Positions 1 through 8,124 of a stretch of 64,000 nt of DNA are shown here, one piece after another. Below the pieces are notes generated by a model, which was not told the origin of the DNA, ran no database searches, and was given only the letters and a program-made list of their open reading frames with translations. This DNA is from Bacteroidales bacterium. Lineage in GTDB: Bacteria > Bacteroidota > Bacteroidia > Bacteroidales > VadinHA17. The stretch is taken from contig JAJFVL010000007.1 of the NCBI GenBank assembly GCA_021371855.1, positions 1 through 64,000 on the forward strand, read 5' to 3'. Position 1 is the first letter of the stretch; every line of letters starts with the position of its first letter. The translations under genes were made by a program, and so were the position numbers.

Positions 1-246
1 AATTTACCCCTCTCTCTTTCCGAATGACTTTCGGGCACCCTGGTCCAAAGCCCAGTTACCCAGAGAAACAGGCCTTATATCAGGTTTCTGTGCGTCATAA
101 CAAACTTTCACCTACGGCTTCCTTCAGATTCCCGGTCCCCCGGGACACCCTTGCTTTCGGCTATAAGATTCCGGTCATTACGGCTCTTTAGGGACTTGAA
201 GGATTGCTCCTTCTCACCCATTCAATCTACTACATGCCCGGCACAC
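1..246 (-). mobile_element. Group II intron, 5' end (domain I), runs off the window
   Basis: Read on the minus strand, the sequence starts at 246 with GTGTGCCGGGCATG, the GUGYG-type 5' end of group II introns. It continues with domain I-like stretches: a GAATGGGTGAGAAGGAGC segment, AGTCCCTAAAGAGCCG, and GGAAGCCGTAGGTGAAAG. The maturase ORF and domains V/VI would lie to the left of position 1 and are not in the window. This is recognition by general resemblance; I could not fold it or assign a structural class. The piece could be a full intron cut by the window edge or a 5' fragment. Positions 271-448 between it and the next promoter show no gene that I can recognise. Confidence 0.7.
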
Positions 247-255
247 TTCATATAT

Positions 256-270
256 GGCTCTTTCAGAGCC
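256..270 (-). other. Hairpin in the 5' exon next to the intron
   Basis: GGCTC-TTTCA-GAGCC forms a 5-bp stem nine bases upstream (minus strand) of the intron boundary. Class C group II introns insert just after terminator-like stem-loops, so this hairpin may be the target. The stem is short and no U-run follows, so this is a suggestion only. Confidence 0.35.
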
Positions 271-448
271 AGTCAGTGAAAAATGTTACAGCTTAAACGA
301 GTCTATTATAATCACACCTGTCTGATTATTAAATTTACGCCTATGCCACTTGGGGTCGGGGCAAACGAAGAACCGGAGCGAGGCTCGATAAAGTCAGAAT
401 GACTGAATTTTTGTCCATGATCCACGATACTCAATTTAATTAATTTTA

Positions 449-480
449 TTCGAAGTAATTATCAGATTATTGTAAATTTG
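449..480 (+). promoter_or_regulatory. Promoter of the nucleoside phosphorylase gene
   Basis: TAAATTTG at 473-480 matches the Bacteroidota -7 consensus TAnnTTTG. TTCG at 449-452 sits 20 bases upstream, at the -33 position (consensus TTTG). The predicted start of transcription falls about ten bases before the ATG at 499. Confidence 0.6.
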
Positions 481-498
481 ACCCTTTAAATTTTAATA

Positions 499-1362
499 AT
501 GGAAAAGAAGACTGAACTAATTACGAATAAAGATGGAAGCATATTTCATTTAAACCTTCTTCCCGGGGATATTGCTGAAAGAATCGTTATAGTTGGTGAT
601 CCCGGACGTGTCGACATGCTTGGTTCCATGTTGCATGATGTAAGGGTCAGAAAAGAGAACAGGGAGTTCCGGACAATTACAGGAACATTCGACACCAATG
701 AGATAACTATAATTTCTTCAGGTATTGGGACAGACAATATAGATATTCTGATAAATGAGCTAGATGCTCTTGTAAATATTGATCTGAATACCGGAATCGT
801 TAAGGAAGATCCTGTTTCCTTGACATTTATCAGACTGGGAACATCAGGAGGTTTAAGAGAAGATGTACCTGCAGGTTCATGTGTTCTTACCGAGACTGCA
901 ATAGGGTTTGACGGCCTTTTACATTTTTATGAAGGGTATGACTGGATTCTTGATACAAGGCTTTCAGATGTACTCGTTGAATATCTCGAATGGCCCGATA
1001 CACTCTCCTACCCTTATGCTGTAAATGCGAATAAAGAACTTGTTGAATTGTTTCAAAAAGAAGGATTCAGAAAAGGAATAACCATATCGGCACCAGGTTT
1101 CTATGCTCCGCAAGGTAGAAGTCTCAGGCTTGAAACTTTTGACAATGAGATAAACAAAAAACTATCTGAATTTTCATATTTGGGAAGAACAATATGCAAC
1201 TATGAAATGGAGAGTTCGGCAATTTATGGTTTGTCAGCGCTTCTGGGACATAAAGCCCTTACTGTTTGTCTGGTTATCGGCAACCGGGTAACCGGAGAAT
1301 TTGTTAATGATTATAAACCTTTGATGACCGATCTGGCACAAAAAGTTTTCAGACTGCTTTGA
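499..1362 (+). CDS. Nucleoside phosphorylase, uridine phosphorylase-like
   Basis: A 287-residue protein of the PNP/UDP phosphorylase family, which cleaves nucleosides with phosphate to free base and ribose-1-phosphate in the cytoplasm. The phosphate-binding GDPGRV is at residues 33-38. A glycine-rich IRLGTSGGL segment lies near the middle, and near the C terminus is the MES segment (CNYEMESSAIYGL) that binds the ribose in this family. The length is close to that of the larger uridine phosphorylases. Substrate (uridine or purine nucleoside) cannot be decided here. The start follows a good promoter by a short leader. It is the first gene of a plus-strand pair and is unrelated to the polysaccharide locus downstream. 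Confidence 0.85.
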   Translation: MEKKTELITNKDGSIFHLNLLPGDIAERIVIVGDPGRVDMLGSMLHDVRVRKENREFRTITGTFDTNEITIISSGIGTDNIDILINELDALVNIDLNTGIVKEDPVSLTFIRLGTSGGLREDVPAGSCVLTETAIGFDGLLHFYEGYDWILDTRLSDVLVEYLEWPDTLSYPYAVNANKELVELFQKEGFRKGITISAPGFYAPQGRSLRLETFDNEINKKLSEFSYLGRTICNYEMESSAIYGLSALLGHKALTVCLVIGNRVTGEFVNDYKPLMTDLAQKVFRLL

Positions 1363-1378
1363 GCTGGACAAAATCCCC

Positions 1379-1408
1379 TTGGATTTAGTTCAGATTTAAA
1401 TATATTTG
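1379..1408 (+). promoter_or_regulatory. Possible promoter of the Wzz-like gene
   Basis: TATATTTG at 1401-1408 fits TAnnTTTG exactly. The -33 partner is weak (TTGG at 1379-1382, spacing 18). The gene starts at 1436. Confidence 0.4.
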
Positions 1409-1435
1409 TATTATAAATAAGTCAATCTATACAAT

Positions 1436-2422
1436 ATGTCTGGAAACGATACTAATAAGAATGTCAGGAATGATGAAATTGATCTTTTGGATCTGTTCAG
1501 GAGAATGGGAAGTACAATCAGCCGTTGGTCCAAGGCTTTGGGAAGAACATTTCTTTCGGTTACAGTATTTCTTCTGAAAAGGTGGCTGCCACTTGGATTG
1601 AGTGTTATATTAGGTGTTGGTGCTTCATATTTATTAAAGGTAACAACCCCATCATCTTATACTTCAGATCTTGTATTAAGGAATAATACCGTATCGAATG
1701 CAGATATGATATCATATATCAACCGTTTGCATACGTTTTGCAAAGAAAATAACAAAGTTGCTCTTGGTAATGCCATTTCAGTCACACCCGGACAAGTCAA
1801 TAATATAATTGACATTAATGCATATTGGGTTATTGATAAAGGAAGTGATGGGATTCCTGATATAATTGATTATAATAATAAACATGATATTTATGACACG
1901 GTTGATGTCAGGATGCAGGATCGTTTGGATATAAGAGTAAGAATTAAATCACCTCAGGAACTTACAAATGTCCAAAACGGAATCATATCGTTCATAAATG
2001 CCGACAGTCTGTTTCAACAACGCAACAGAGTCAGAACCAGGCAGAATCATGAACTGCTTGCACGTCTTGATTATGATATTCTTCAGCTCGACAGTCTGCA
2101 AAAAGTTAAATACTTTGAAGAGACCAGGAACATGAGGCCACAGAATGGAGGACAGATGATATTTCTGCAGGAGCAGAAAACTCAGCTGGTATATAGTGAC
2201 ATATATGCTCTGTATTCCAGGAAACAAGCCTTGGAGTCCGAACGAGATCTGTATAAGGGGATTGTGACTATATTAAGCGATTTTTCAATTCCGGCAATAA
2301 GAGATAATGGAGGTTTTTACTATACCAAGAGGATTGTGCCTTTGTTCTTTGGATTAACTCTTCTCATACTGATACTCCTGGCGAACAGGAAAAAACTAAA
2401 AGAAGTTTACAACAAATACTAA
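1436..2422 (+). CDS. Wzz/chain-length-determinant-like inner-membrane protein
   Basis: 328 residues with two predicted membrane helices, one around residues 52-72 (WLPLGLSVILGVGASYLL) and one just before the C terminus (PLFFGLTLLILILLAN). A long, mostly helical periplasmic part lies between them. This is the topology of polysaccharide co-polymerases (Wzz/PCP), which set chain length of lipid-linked polymers. No kinase or Walker motif follows, so it is not a Wzc-type autokinase. It stands tail-to-tail with the minus-strand polysaccharide locus and shares its terminator. Sequence motifs typical of Wzz are not clear, so the call rests on topology and position. Confidence 0.55.
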   Translation: MSGNDTNKNVRNDEIDLLDLFRRMGSTISRWSKALGRTFLSVTVFLLKRWLPLGLSVILGVGASYLLKVTTPSSYTSDLVLRNNTVSNADMISYINRLHTFCKENNKVALGNAISVTPGQVNNIIDINAYWVIDKGSDGIPDIIDYNNKHDIYDTVDVRMQDRLDIRVRIKSPQELTNVQNGIISFINADSLFQQRNRVRTRQNHELLARLDYDILQLDSLQKVKYFEETRNMRPQNGGQMIFLQEQKTQLVYSDIYALYSRKQALESERDLYKGIVTILSDFSIPAIRDNGGFYYTKRIVPLFFGLTLLILILLANRKKLKEVYNKY

Positions 2423-2430
2423 AATAAAAA

Positions 2431-2454
2431 GGGAACCCGATAGTTCCCTTTTTT
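2431..2454. terminator. Bidirectional terminator
   Basis: GGGAAC-CCGATA-GTTCCC (2431-2448) is followed by TTTTTT on the plus strand and preceded by AAAATAAAAA, which gives a U-run on the minus strand. It can end both the Wzz-like gene and the minus-strand polysaccharide operon that stops at 2474. Confidence 0.8.
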
Positions 2455-2473
2455 ATTCAACAAATAATTTGAC

Positions 2474-3760
2474 TCAATTTATTTCGGCGTTGTTCTTCGG
2501 TATATGCAAAAGCAGGAAAGAAAACAGTGAGAAAAATGAAACACCTGCCAGCCTGTATAAGATTGTTTCAAACATAAAAAATCCAAATATTATGATTATA
2601 AACAATCCGTAAAGCTGGTTCTTTTCTGAGAATGCTATAGATATCATATATCCAAAAATACCTAAAAAAATCAGGAGGCCAATGATGCCGCTTTCAAGAA
2701 GAACTTCAAGGAATTGGTTATGAGCATTAAACCTTTCATTTGCCATTTTTTCTTCTCCGATCTGCTTAAATTCCTTTACCAGTTCGGTTCTTGAATCTCC
2801 AATACCCACCCCAAATAGAAAATTTTCTTGTGAAATTTTCAATGTTGATTTCCAAATCAAAAACCTCGGATCTTTCTGACTTTCATGCCCGACTTGTCTG
2901 TTAAAAACTTCGTCAAATAAAGAATCTACTCTTGCGTTTTTTAAAAGCAATGGAATTACACAGATAAAGACAACTATTATTACTGACCATGTAATCCAAT
3001 TTTTCCTGGATTTTTTTACTTTGAATAAAAAATACAATGGTACCAGTATCAGGCTGGCTAATATACCTGCTCTTGAGGAAATAAAATACTGCATTAATAA
3101 AAGCAATGTGCCGGAAATCAGCCACAATAATCTTTGCCGGATTTTAGATGAATGGTCGAACCACGATTCAAAACATATAAAAACTGATAAAAGTACATAC
3201 ATGGAAATGTAAGACGGGTGTTGTGCCAAAGTCAACTCAGCGCTGTAAAAGTAATTCAGCCACGGATACTCAATCAGATGTGGGTTAAAAGTCAAAATAC
3301 CATTAGACAGGTCAATAGATCTACATAAAGCATAACCAAAGCAAAAAAACATATACAGAAATGTACTTACGGCAAAAGTTCTGATTAATATTCTGGCCTT
3401 ATTTATTATCATCTCTCCCGGGAAAATCAGAACAAGTGGAAACATGATCAGAGATAATCTTCCAAATAAATTACTAAATCCCATTTTAATATCATAGGTA
3501 TATAATAGGCCAACAGCCTGCCATGCATAGTAAGAAATAAAAAGAAAGAAGAGAACTTTATATGTTATCTTCAAATTCCATTTTTCATTTCTCCGCAAAA
3601 GATTTTCTACAATCCAGGATAGGCACCACATTATCATAAAAGGCGGCAGATACTGAACATGGATAGGCATAACCACCACTGAAAGGAAAGCAAATAGGAA
3701 TGAATAGTACCCCTGGTTCAACAATTCTTTGGAAAATATCTTATCGATAAATGAACACAT
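2474..3760 (-). CDS. O-antigen ligase/polymerase-type membrane protein (Wzy_C family)
   Basis: 428 residues with about ten to twelve hydrophobic segments. The SRAGILASLI segment, then a soluble loop with GVGIGDSRTELV and FNAHNQFLEVLLESGIIG, fit the conserved loop of the O-antigen ligase/polymerase (WaaL/Wzy) family, including the histidine of AHNQFLE. Such proteins either polymerise or transfer lipid-linked glycan at the periplasmic face. It is the last gene of the minus-strand locus. Whether it is the polymerase or the ligase cannot be told, because another family member lies at 12928-15060. Confidence 0.75.
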   Translation of the reverse strand: MCSFIDKIFSKELLNQGYYSFLFAFLSVVVMPIHVQYLPPFMIMWCLSWIVENLLRRNEKWNLKITYKVLFFLFISYYAWQAVGLLYTYDIKMGFSNLFGRLSLIMFPLVLIFPGEMIINKARILIRTFAVSTFLYMFFCFGYALCRSIDLSNGILTFNPHLIEYPWLNYFYSAELTLAQHPSYISMYVLLSVFICFESWFDHSSKIRQRLLWLISGTLLLLMQYFISSRAGILASLILVPLYFLFKVKKSRKNWITWSVIIVVFICVIPLLLKNARVDSLFDEVFNRQVGHESQKDPRFLIWKSTLKISQENFLFGVGIGDSRTELVKEFKQIGEEKMANERFNAHNQFLEVLLESGIIGLLIFLGIFGYMISIAFSEKNQLYGLFIIIIFGFFMFETILYRLAGVSFFSLFSFLLLHIPKNNAEIN

Positions 3761-3780
3761 TGACGAAAACTTTAAGGAAA

Positions 3781-4863
3781 TTAAAATTTATTAAGTGCAT
3801 CAACTACACAGCCAATATCTTCATTTGTATGAAAGAATGAGATGGGAAGACTAAGTGTCGTACGATGTATTTCCTCTGATATCGGTAATTTCAAACAGCT
3901 AAAAGGCAACATTGATTTTTGTAAATGAGGTGGCACAGGATAATGAATATCCGTCTTAATCCCTTTTTCAAGCAAATAATTCTTTAATTCATCCCTTTTA
4001 TGATGGCGGATGTTAAAAACATGATAGACATCATAAAAATCAGGATGCACATCAGGGAGAATAAAATTTTCATTAATACCATCAAGATAGATCTTAGCTA
4101 ATTCCCTTTTCCTTTCATTTATTTTGTTCAGGTTCTTTAATTTAACTCTTAAAAATGCTGCCTGCATTTCATCAAGCCTTGAATTTATACCATTATATTC
4201 AAAATGATATTTTTTGTCAGATCCATAGTTACGTAACATTCTGACTTTTTTGGCAAAATCATCATTATTTGTAACCAGAGCACCACCATCCCCCAGGCAT
4301 CCAAGGTTTTTGGTTGGATAGAAGCTAAAAGCGGCCATATCACCAAAAGTGCCAACTTTCTTTCCTTTATATTCAGCCCCATGAGCCTGAGCACAATCCT
4401 CTATTAAAAACAGGTTCCTGCGCCTGCATATATCTGTAATGGGATCCATATCACATGGTTTTCCATATAAATGGACTACCATTACCGCACGTGTATCGGG
4501 TGTTATTGCTTCTTCAATACGAGCTGGATCAATATTATATGTCGCAAGATCAGGTTCAACAAGCACCGGCTTGTTCCCATTACGAATGATCGATAATATT
4601 GTTGCAATGTAAGTGTTTGATGGAACAATAATTTCTGAATTGTTATCAAGTTCAAGCACCATAAGGGCCAGAATAAGCGCATCCAACCCCGATGCCACCC
4701 CTACGCAATGTTCAACATTATTATATTTTGCAAATTCTTTTTCAAATTCTTCAACGTTCCGGCCAAGTATGAACCATCCTGATTCAAGTACTTCATCAAA
4801 TACTTTTTTAAAATCAGAATAATAGGGCTGGTTAGATTTATATAAGTTTTCGTATTCAATCAT
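3781..4863 (-). CDS. dTDP-3-amino-3,6-dideoxyhexose aminotransferase (FdtB/QdtB-like, DegT family)
   Basis: DegT/DnrJ/EryC1/StrS-family PLP-dependent sugar aminotransferase, about 360 residues. Visible are an ESGWFILG segment near the N terminus, the SGLDAL phosphate-binding turn, the D of LIEDCAQAHGA, and the Schiff-base lysine in FSFYPTKNLGCLGDGGA. The ATG at 4863 (MIEYENLYKSN) is preferred over the upstream in-frame ATG at 4908, because it matches the family start and overlaps the preceding ketoisomerase gene by only 8 bases. Pairing with an FdtA-like ketoisomerase points to dTDP-Fuc3N or dTDP-Qui3N. The FdtC-type N-acetyltransferase is not in the window. Confidence 0.85.
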   Translation of the reverse strand: MIEYENLYKSNQPYYSDFKKVFDEVLESGWFILGRNVEEFEKEFAKYNNVEHCVGVASGLDALILALMVLELDNNSEIIVPSNTYIATILSIIRNGNKPVLVEPDLATYNIDPARIEEAITPDTRAVMVVHLYGKPCDMDPITDICRRRNLFLIEDCAQAHGAEYKGKKVGTFGDMAAFSFYPTKNLGCLGDGGALVTNNDDFAKKVRMLRNYGSDKKYHFEYNGINSRLDEMQAAFLRVKLKNLNKINERKRELAKIYLDGINENFILPDVHPDFYDVYHVFNIRHHKRDELKNYLLEKGIKTDIHYPVPPHLQKSMLPFSCLKLPISEEIHRTTLSLPISFFHTNEDIGCVVDALNKF

Positions 4864-5221
4864 ACTTTTCAAAGATATAGTCATTATAATCAAATTTTTC
4901 AGAAGCAAGCACCATCAATATTGCATTATCTGAAAAGTCATACATTTTATGCCAGTCATTTGGTTCAAGCAACAGACACTTTGATGGTTTATTAAGATGA
5001 AAGACCTGTTTGTTATTTCCATCGTTGTTAAAGATCTTACATTCGCCCTGGATACAAACTGCAGCCTGAATAGTTTTATGATGTCTGTGTCCGCCTCTTT
5101 CTGATTTGTCAACGCCATAGATATAAAAAACTCTTTCAATTTTAAAAGGAAGAACATCTTCGATTACCGTCAGATTTCCTCTTTTATCAGTATGAGTTTC
5201 TAAATCAATGATATATGCCAT
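4856..5221 (-). CDS. dTDP-4-oxo-6-deoxyhexose 3,4-ketoisomerase (FdtA/QdtA-like)
   Basis: 121 residues, a single cupin of the WxcM-like/FdtA family, which shifts the keto group of dTDP-4-keto-6-deoxyglucose to C3. Family features visible are THTDKRGNLTVIE at the N terminus, ERVFYIYGV, the metal-site-like histidine cluster RGGHRHHKT around residues 42-50, and the LLLEPNDWHKMYDF segment. The length is usual for a stand-alone FdtA. It overlaps the aminotransferase start by 8 bases, so the two are translationally coupled and very probably act in sequence. The 3-keto epimer made (galacto or gluco) cannot be read from sequence by eye. Confidence 0.85.
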   Translation of the reverse strand: MAYIIDLETHTDKRGNLTVIEDVLPFKIERVFYIYGVDKSERGGHRHHKTIQAAVCIQGECKIFNNDGNNKQVFHLNKPSKCLLLEPNDWHKMYDFSDNAILMVLASEKFDYNDYIFEKYD

Positions 5222-5225
5222 CTCT

Positions 5226-6206
5226 TCAATTAATTTTCATTATATTATACCTGGTAATTTTTTTTAATCCGATCTTAAAATAACTTTTTATACTATCTGC
5301 TTTAAATTTTGTATAACCTGTTTTAAAATTACCATCAAGTTCTTTCAACATTTTTTCCATATCGCGTATTCTCTTAAGATATGGCTGATAGAATATCTTT
5401 TTGACCTCTGATGATATATGATACCAACCAATATCAAAATTGCCATTTTCAGTTAATTTAACATATTGAAAATGGAAGAAAACAACTTTGAACTTCAGTC
5501 CGCTTCTCTTACGTTTCCCGGCTATTTCACTATCATCCCGGTAAAATCTGTATTTTGGTATATTCCACGGAGCAATCCCGCCTCCAGGATTTTCCAGGAT
5601 ATGTACATTATCATAAATGTCCGGCCATTCATCAAGGTACTTCTGATCGCCGAATTTACCATTCTCGTGCCTGGCATAACACCATTCGATACATTGCAAC
5701 CTCCATTTTTCAAGAACTCTTAAACTATTACTCTCGTTTGAAAAAGTTACAAACTGGACACAAAACCTCCCTGCTCTTTTTTTCTCATAAAGCTTAGCCA
5801 AAGGAGAAAACCCATGCTCGGTTATCAGAACATTTTTATTATGGTCCATCATTTCCTGGATTAAAACCGAAGGATCAGAATAGAAAATGAGATCAGAATC
5901 AAGATAGGTACAAGAAGAGACGCTGTAATTATTAAGAATATGACTGATGACAGAAGGCGTGCAAGTCCAACAATACTCCGCTTTAGTTCTTTTGCTTTTT
6001 AGTTCTAAAAGAACCGGCGTTTCAAATTCACTTAAAGATATGACAGTTACTTTTTCCAGATTTAGTTTTTTCAGTATTTGAAAAGAAAGATCATCAAAAG
6101 CAAATATGAAGAGATGGAAGTCGTTTGAATGAGCCTTTAATGACTCATACATAGCCAATCCCCTGCTTAAGTAAAAAGAGTCAAATAATGTGCAATAATT
6201 CAGCAT
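5226..6206 (-). CDS. Glycosyltransferase, GT8-like (GT-A fold)
   Basis: 326 residues. The N terminus (MLNYCTLFDSFYLSRGLAMYE) and the YLDSDLIFYSDP segment with a DxD at about residues 103-105 are typical of GT8-like or related GT-A transferases that bind a nucleotide sugar through a divalent metal. A later GDQKYLDEW and NPGGGIAPWN fit the acceptor side of that family. No membrane helix is seen, so it is probably a peripheral cytoplasmic enzyme that adds one sugar to the lipid-linked repeat. It lies five bases upstream of the FdtA-like gene, so it may transfer the 3-amino sugar, but that is only inference. Confidence 0.7.
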   Translation of the reverse strand: MLNYCTLFDSFYLSRGLAMYESLKAHSNDFHLFIFAFDDLSFQILKKLNLEKVTVISLSEFETPVLLELKSKRTKAEYCWTCTPSVISHILNNYSVSSCTYLDSDLIFYSDPSVLIQEMMDHNKNVLITEHGFSPLAKLYEKKRAGRFCVQFVTFSNESNSLRVLEKWRLQCIEWCYARHENGKFGDQKYLDEWPDIYDNVHILENPGGGIAPWNIPKYRFYRDDSEIAGKRKRSGLKFKVVFFHFQYVKLTENGNFDIGWYHISSEVKKIFYQPYLKRIRDMEKMLKELDGNFKTGYTKFKADSIKSYFKIGLKKITRYNIMKIN

Positions 6207-6211
6207 TTATT

Positions 6212-6958
6212 TCAAACCGGCATTGTTATTTTTTTCAAAAGAAAGATGTTACCAAAATATAAATCAATATTTTTTGGGAAAAGATAAAATATATGACCAA
6301 TAATGTTATTGAGTGTTGTAAGTGGAAGGATTAAAAGAAGAGAAATTTTAGACGGAATTAATTTCCTGATAATCTTATATATATAAGCATTCGTTAAAAG
6401 AGATAACAGTCGCAGGTCACATAAATACTTCTTATTTTCCAGGACATTAAAACCGCTTTTCTCAAATAAATATTTCAGTCCAAATGATGTATACCGGGCA
6501 TAATCGAATGGTGATTCGTGTTCGTCCCATACAAATGGTACAGTAAAAATGGCTACTCCTCCCGGTTTTAAAACGCGGATTGCTTCACTTAAAAAAACCT
6601 CAGGATTAAAAACGTGCTCCAAAACTTCAAAACATACAATAGAATCGAAATAATTGTTTTCGAAAGGGATTTTTATGCCATCATAAAAGACATCGATATG
6701 CATATCTGTACGTTTATGACCCGACACTTCAACATCCATGCCAACATATTTTTCTGTAGCAAATAAATTTTCATATGGTTTACTGCCACAACCAATATCG
6801 AGAGTAATACCTGCTATATTTTTCGAATATATTTTTATGTTTTTATAAATAGCTTTCCTGGCAAAATAGAAAGGATTTAAGAAGAGCCCTATGAATGAGG
6901 GCCGGTATTGTTCCTTAAGCAGGTATTTTTTTACATTGCTGTTTAATTTATTCAGCAT
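6212..6958 (-). CDS. SAM-dependent methyltransferase (class I)
   Basis: 248 residues. Motif I is TLDIGCGSKPYE (from about residue 53), followed by the acidic strand end YVGMDVE, then FDSIVCFEVLEHVFNPE and the RVLKPGGVAIFTVPF post-motif. This is a type 11 methyltransferase fold. The C-terminal third is hydrophobic and may bind the membrane. It overlaps the upstream glycosyltransferase by 11 bases. The likely role is O-methylation of a sugar in the repeat unit or of the growing glycan, but the substrate is unknown. Confidence 0.75.
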   Translation of the reverse strand: MLNKLNSNVKKYLLKEQYRPSFIGLFLNPFYFARKAIYKNIKIYSKNIAGITLDIGCGSKPYENLFATEKYVGMDVEVSGHKRTDMHIDVFYDGIKIPFENNYFDSIVCFEVLEHVFNPEVFLSEAIRVLKPGGVAIFTVPFVWDEHESPFDYARYTSFGLKYLFEKSGFNVLENKKYLCDLRLLSLLTNAYIYKIIRKLIPSKISLLLILPLTTLNNIIGHIFYLFPKNIDLYFGNIFLLKKITMPV

Positions 6959-8120
6959 ATTTACCTTTTATAGAATTTAAAACTGCTTTGTCAAAAATAG
7001 CTGTTTGTTTTACAGGATTCCAAAACTCTTTAACCTGTTCAATGCAATCGGCTTCCATGGTTAATTTCTTTCTCTTCAATATCATGTCATCAATAGCATC
7101 TGATAGACTTTTTACATTGTTCTCTTCAAAAAACAAACCTGTTTTATCCTGAATAACGGCTTCTGCTTCGGGCCCCTGATTAAACATATTCCCGTGAGTT
7201 ATTACAGGTGTTCCTAATGACAAACTATGAATAGCTGTTAATCCTACATTACCCGGCGATACGCAACATTCAGATAGCATAATAAGTTTAGCATTAATGG
7301 TTTCATCATAACTCGGGCCATAAAAGTAAACATTATCACTGATTCCCATCGACCCGGATAAATTTCTGAGATTATCTGATTCACTTCCTCCCCCAACAAT
7401 CAAACAATTAAAATCATTCCCTTTCTTTTTGCTCAATAAGACTGCTTCTAATAAATATGAAATTTTTTTCTCCTCAGTTAATCTCCCAATAAATATAACG
7501 ACAGGTAATTTACTATTGTCTGAAAATAATTTATATCTGAGTCTGTCTAATTCATTCTGGTCTCTTTCTTCGTATAGCTTCCTGTGAAGGTTATAATCGA
7601 GCGAATTATAAACAACATATATTTTATTTAAATCAAAACCTGATTCAACCATAAGATTTCGTGATCGGCTTCCATAAACCAGATGATAATCAGCTATCCT
7701 GTAATATAACAACCGGATAGTTTTCTTTATGTGCTTTTCGTTCCCATAAATCCCATGTCCTAAAAACAACACCGGCTTTTTACGCGCTTTACAGATCAAT
7801 CCTGCTATCCAATTCGAAATGCAATGCATTTCTCCATAAAGAATATATACATCATAGTTTGTTTTCAGGCATTTTGAAATTATTCCTGCCTGATAAAACA
7901 CCAGATTCTTAATAAAAAGATTCTTTAAAAAAAACCAGTTCAATTTCCCATTCTCATTTTCAGATTTTGATTCATTTATATCGATTGTTTTTATACCTGA
8001 AAAACCATAACGGGATGAATAAAAGAAATAGTCAACCTTATCTGATTCTGAAAGCTGATACCATAATGGTCTCGAATATAATGGAGCAATGTTTGTAAAA
8101 AATCCACACTTAATTTTCAT
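6948..8120 (-). CDS. Glycosyltransferase family 4/1 (GT-B)
   Basis: 390 residues. The N-terminal half is variable, and the C-terminal half has the GT4 pattern: PVVIFIGRLTEEKKISYLLEA, a VGGGSESDNLR segment, and SPGNVGLTAIHSLSLGTPVI, which holds the position of the nucleotide-sugar-binding E/G-rich loop. The usual ExFGxxxxE is degenerate here (GNVGLTAIHS), so donor use may differ from standard GT4 enzymes. It is coupled to the methyltransferase by an 11-base overlap and lies four bases after the flippase gene. Confidence 0.75.
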   Translation of the reverse strand: MKIKCGFFTNIAPLYSRPLWYQLSESDKVDYFFYSSRYGFSGIKTIDINESKSENENGKLNWFFLKNLFIKNLVFYQAGIISKCLKTNYDVYILYGEMHCISNWIAGLICKARKKPVLFLGHGIYGNEKHIKKTIRLLYYRIADYHLVYGSRSRNLMVESGFDLNKIYVVYNSLDYNLHRKLYEERDQNELDRLRYKLFSDNSKLPVVIFIGRLTEEKKISYLLEAVLLSKKKGNDFNCLIVGGGSESDNLRNLSGSMGISDNVYFYGPSYDETINAKLIMLSECCVSPGNVGLTAIHSLSLGTPVITHGNMFNQGPEAEAVIQDKTGLFFEENNVKSLSDAIDDMILKRKKLTMEADCIEQVKEFWNPVKQTAIFDKAVLNSIKGKYAE

Positions 8121-8124
8121 TCTG

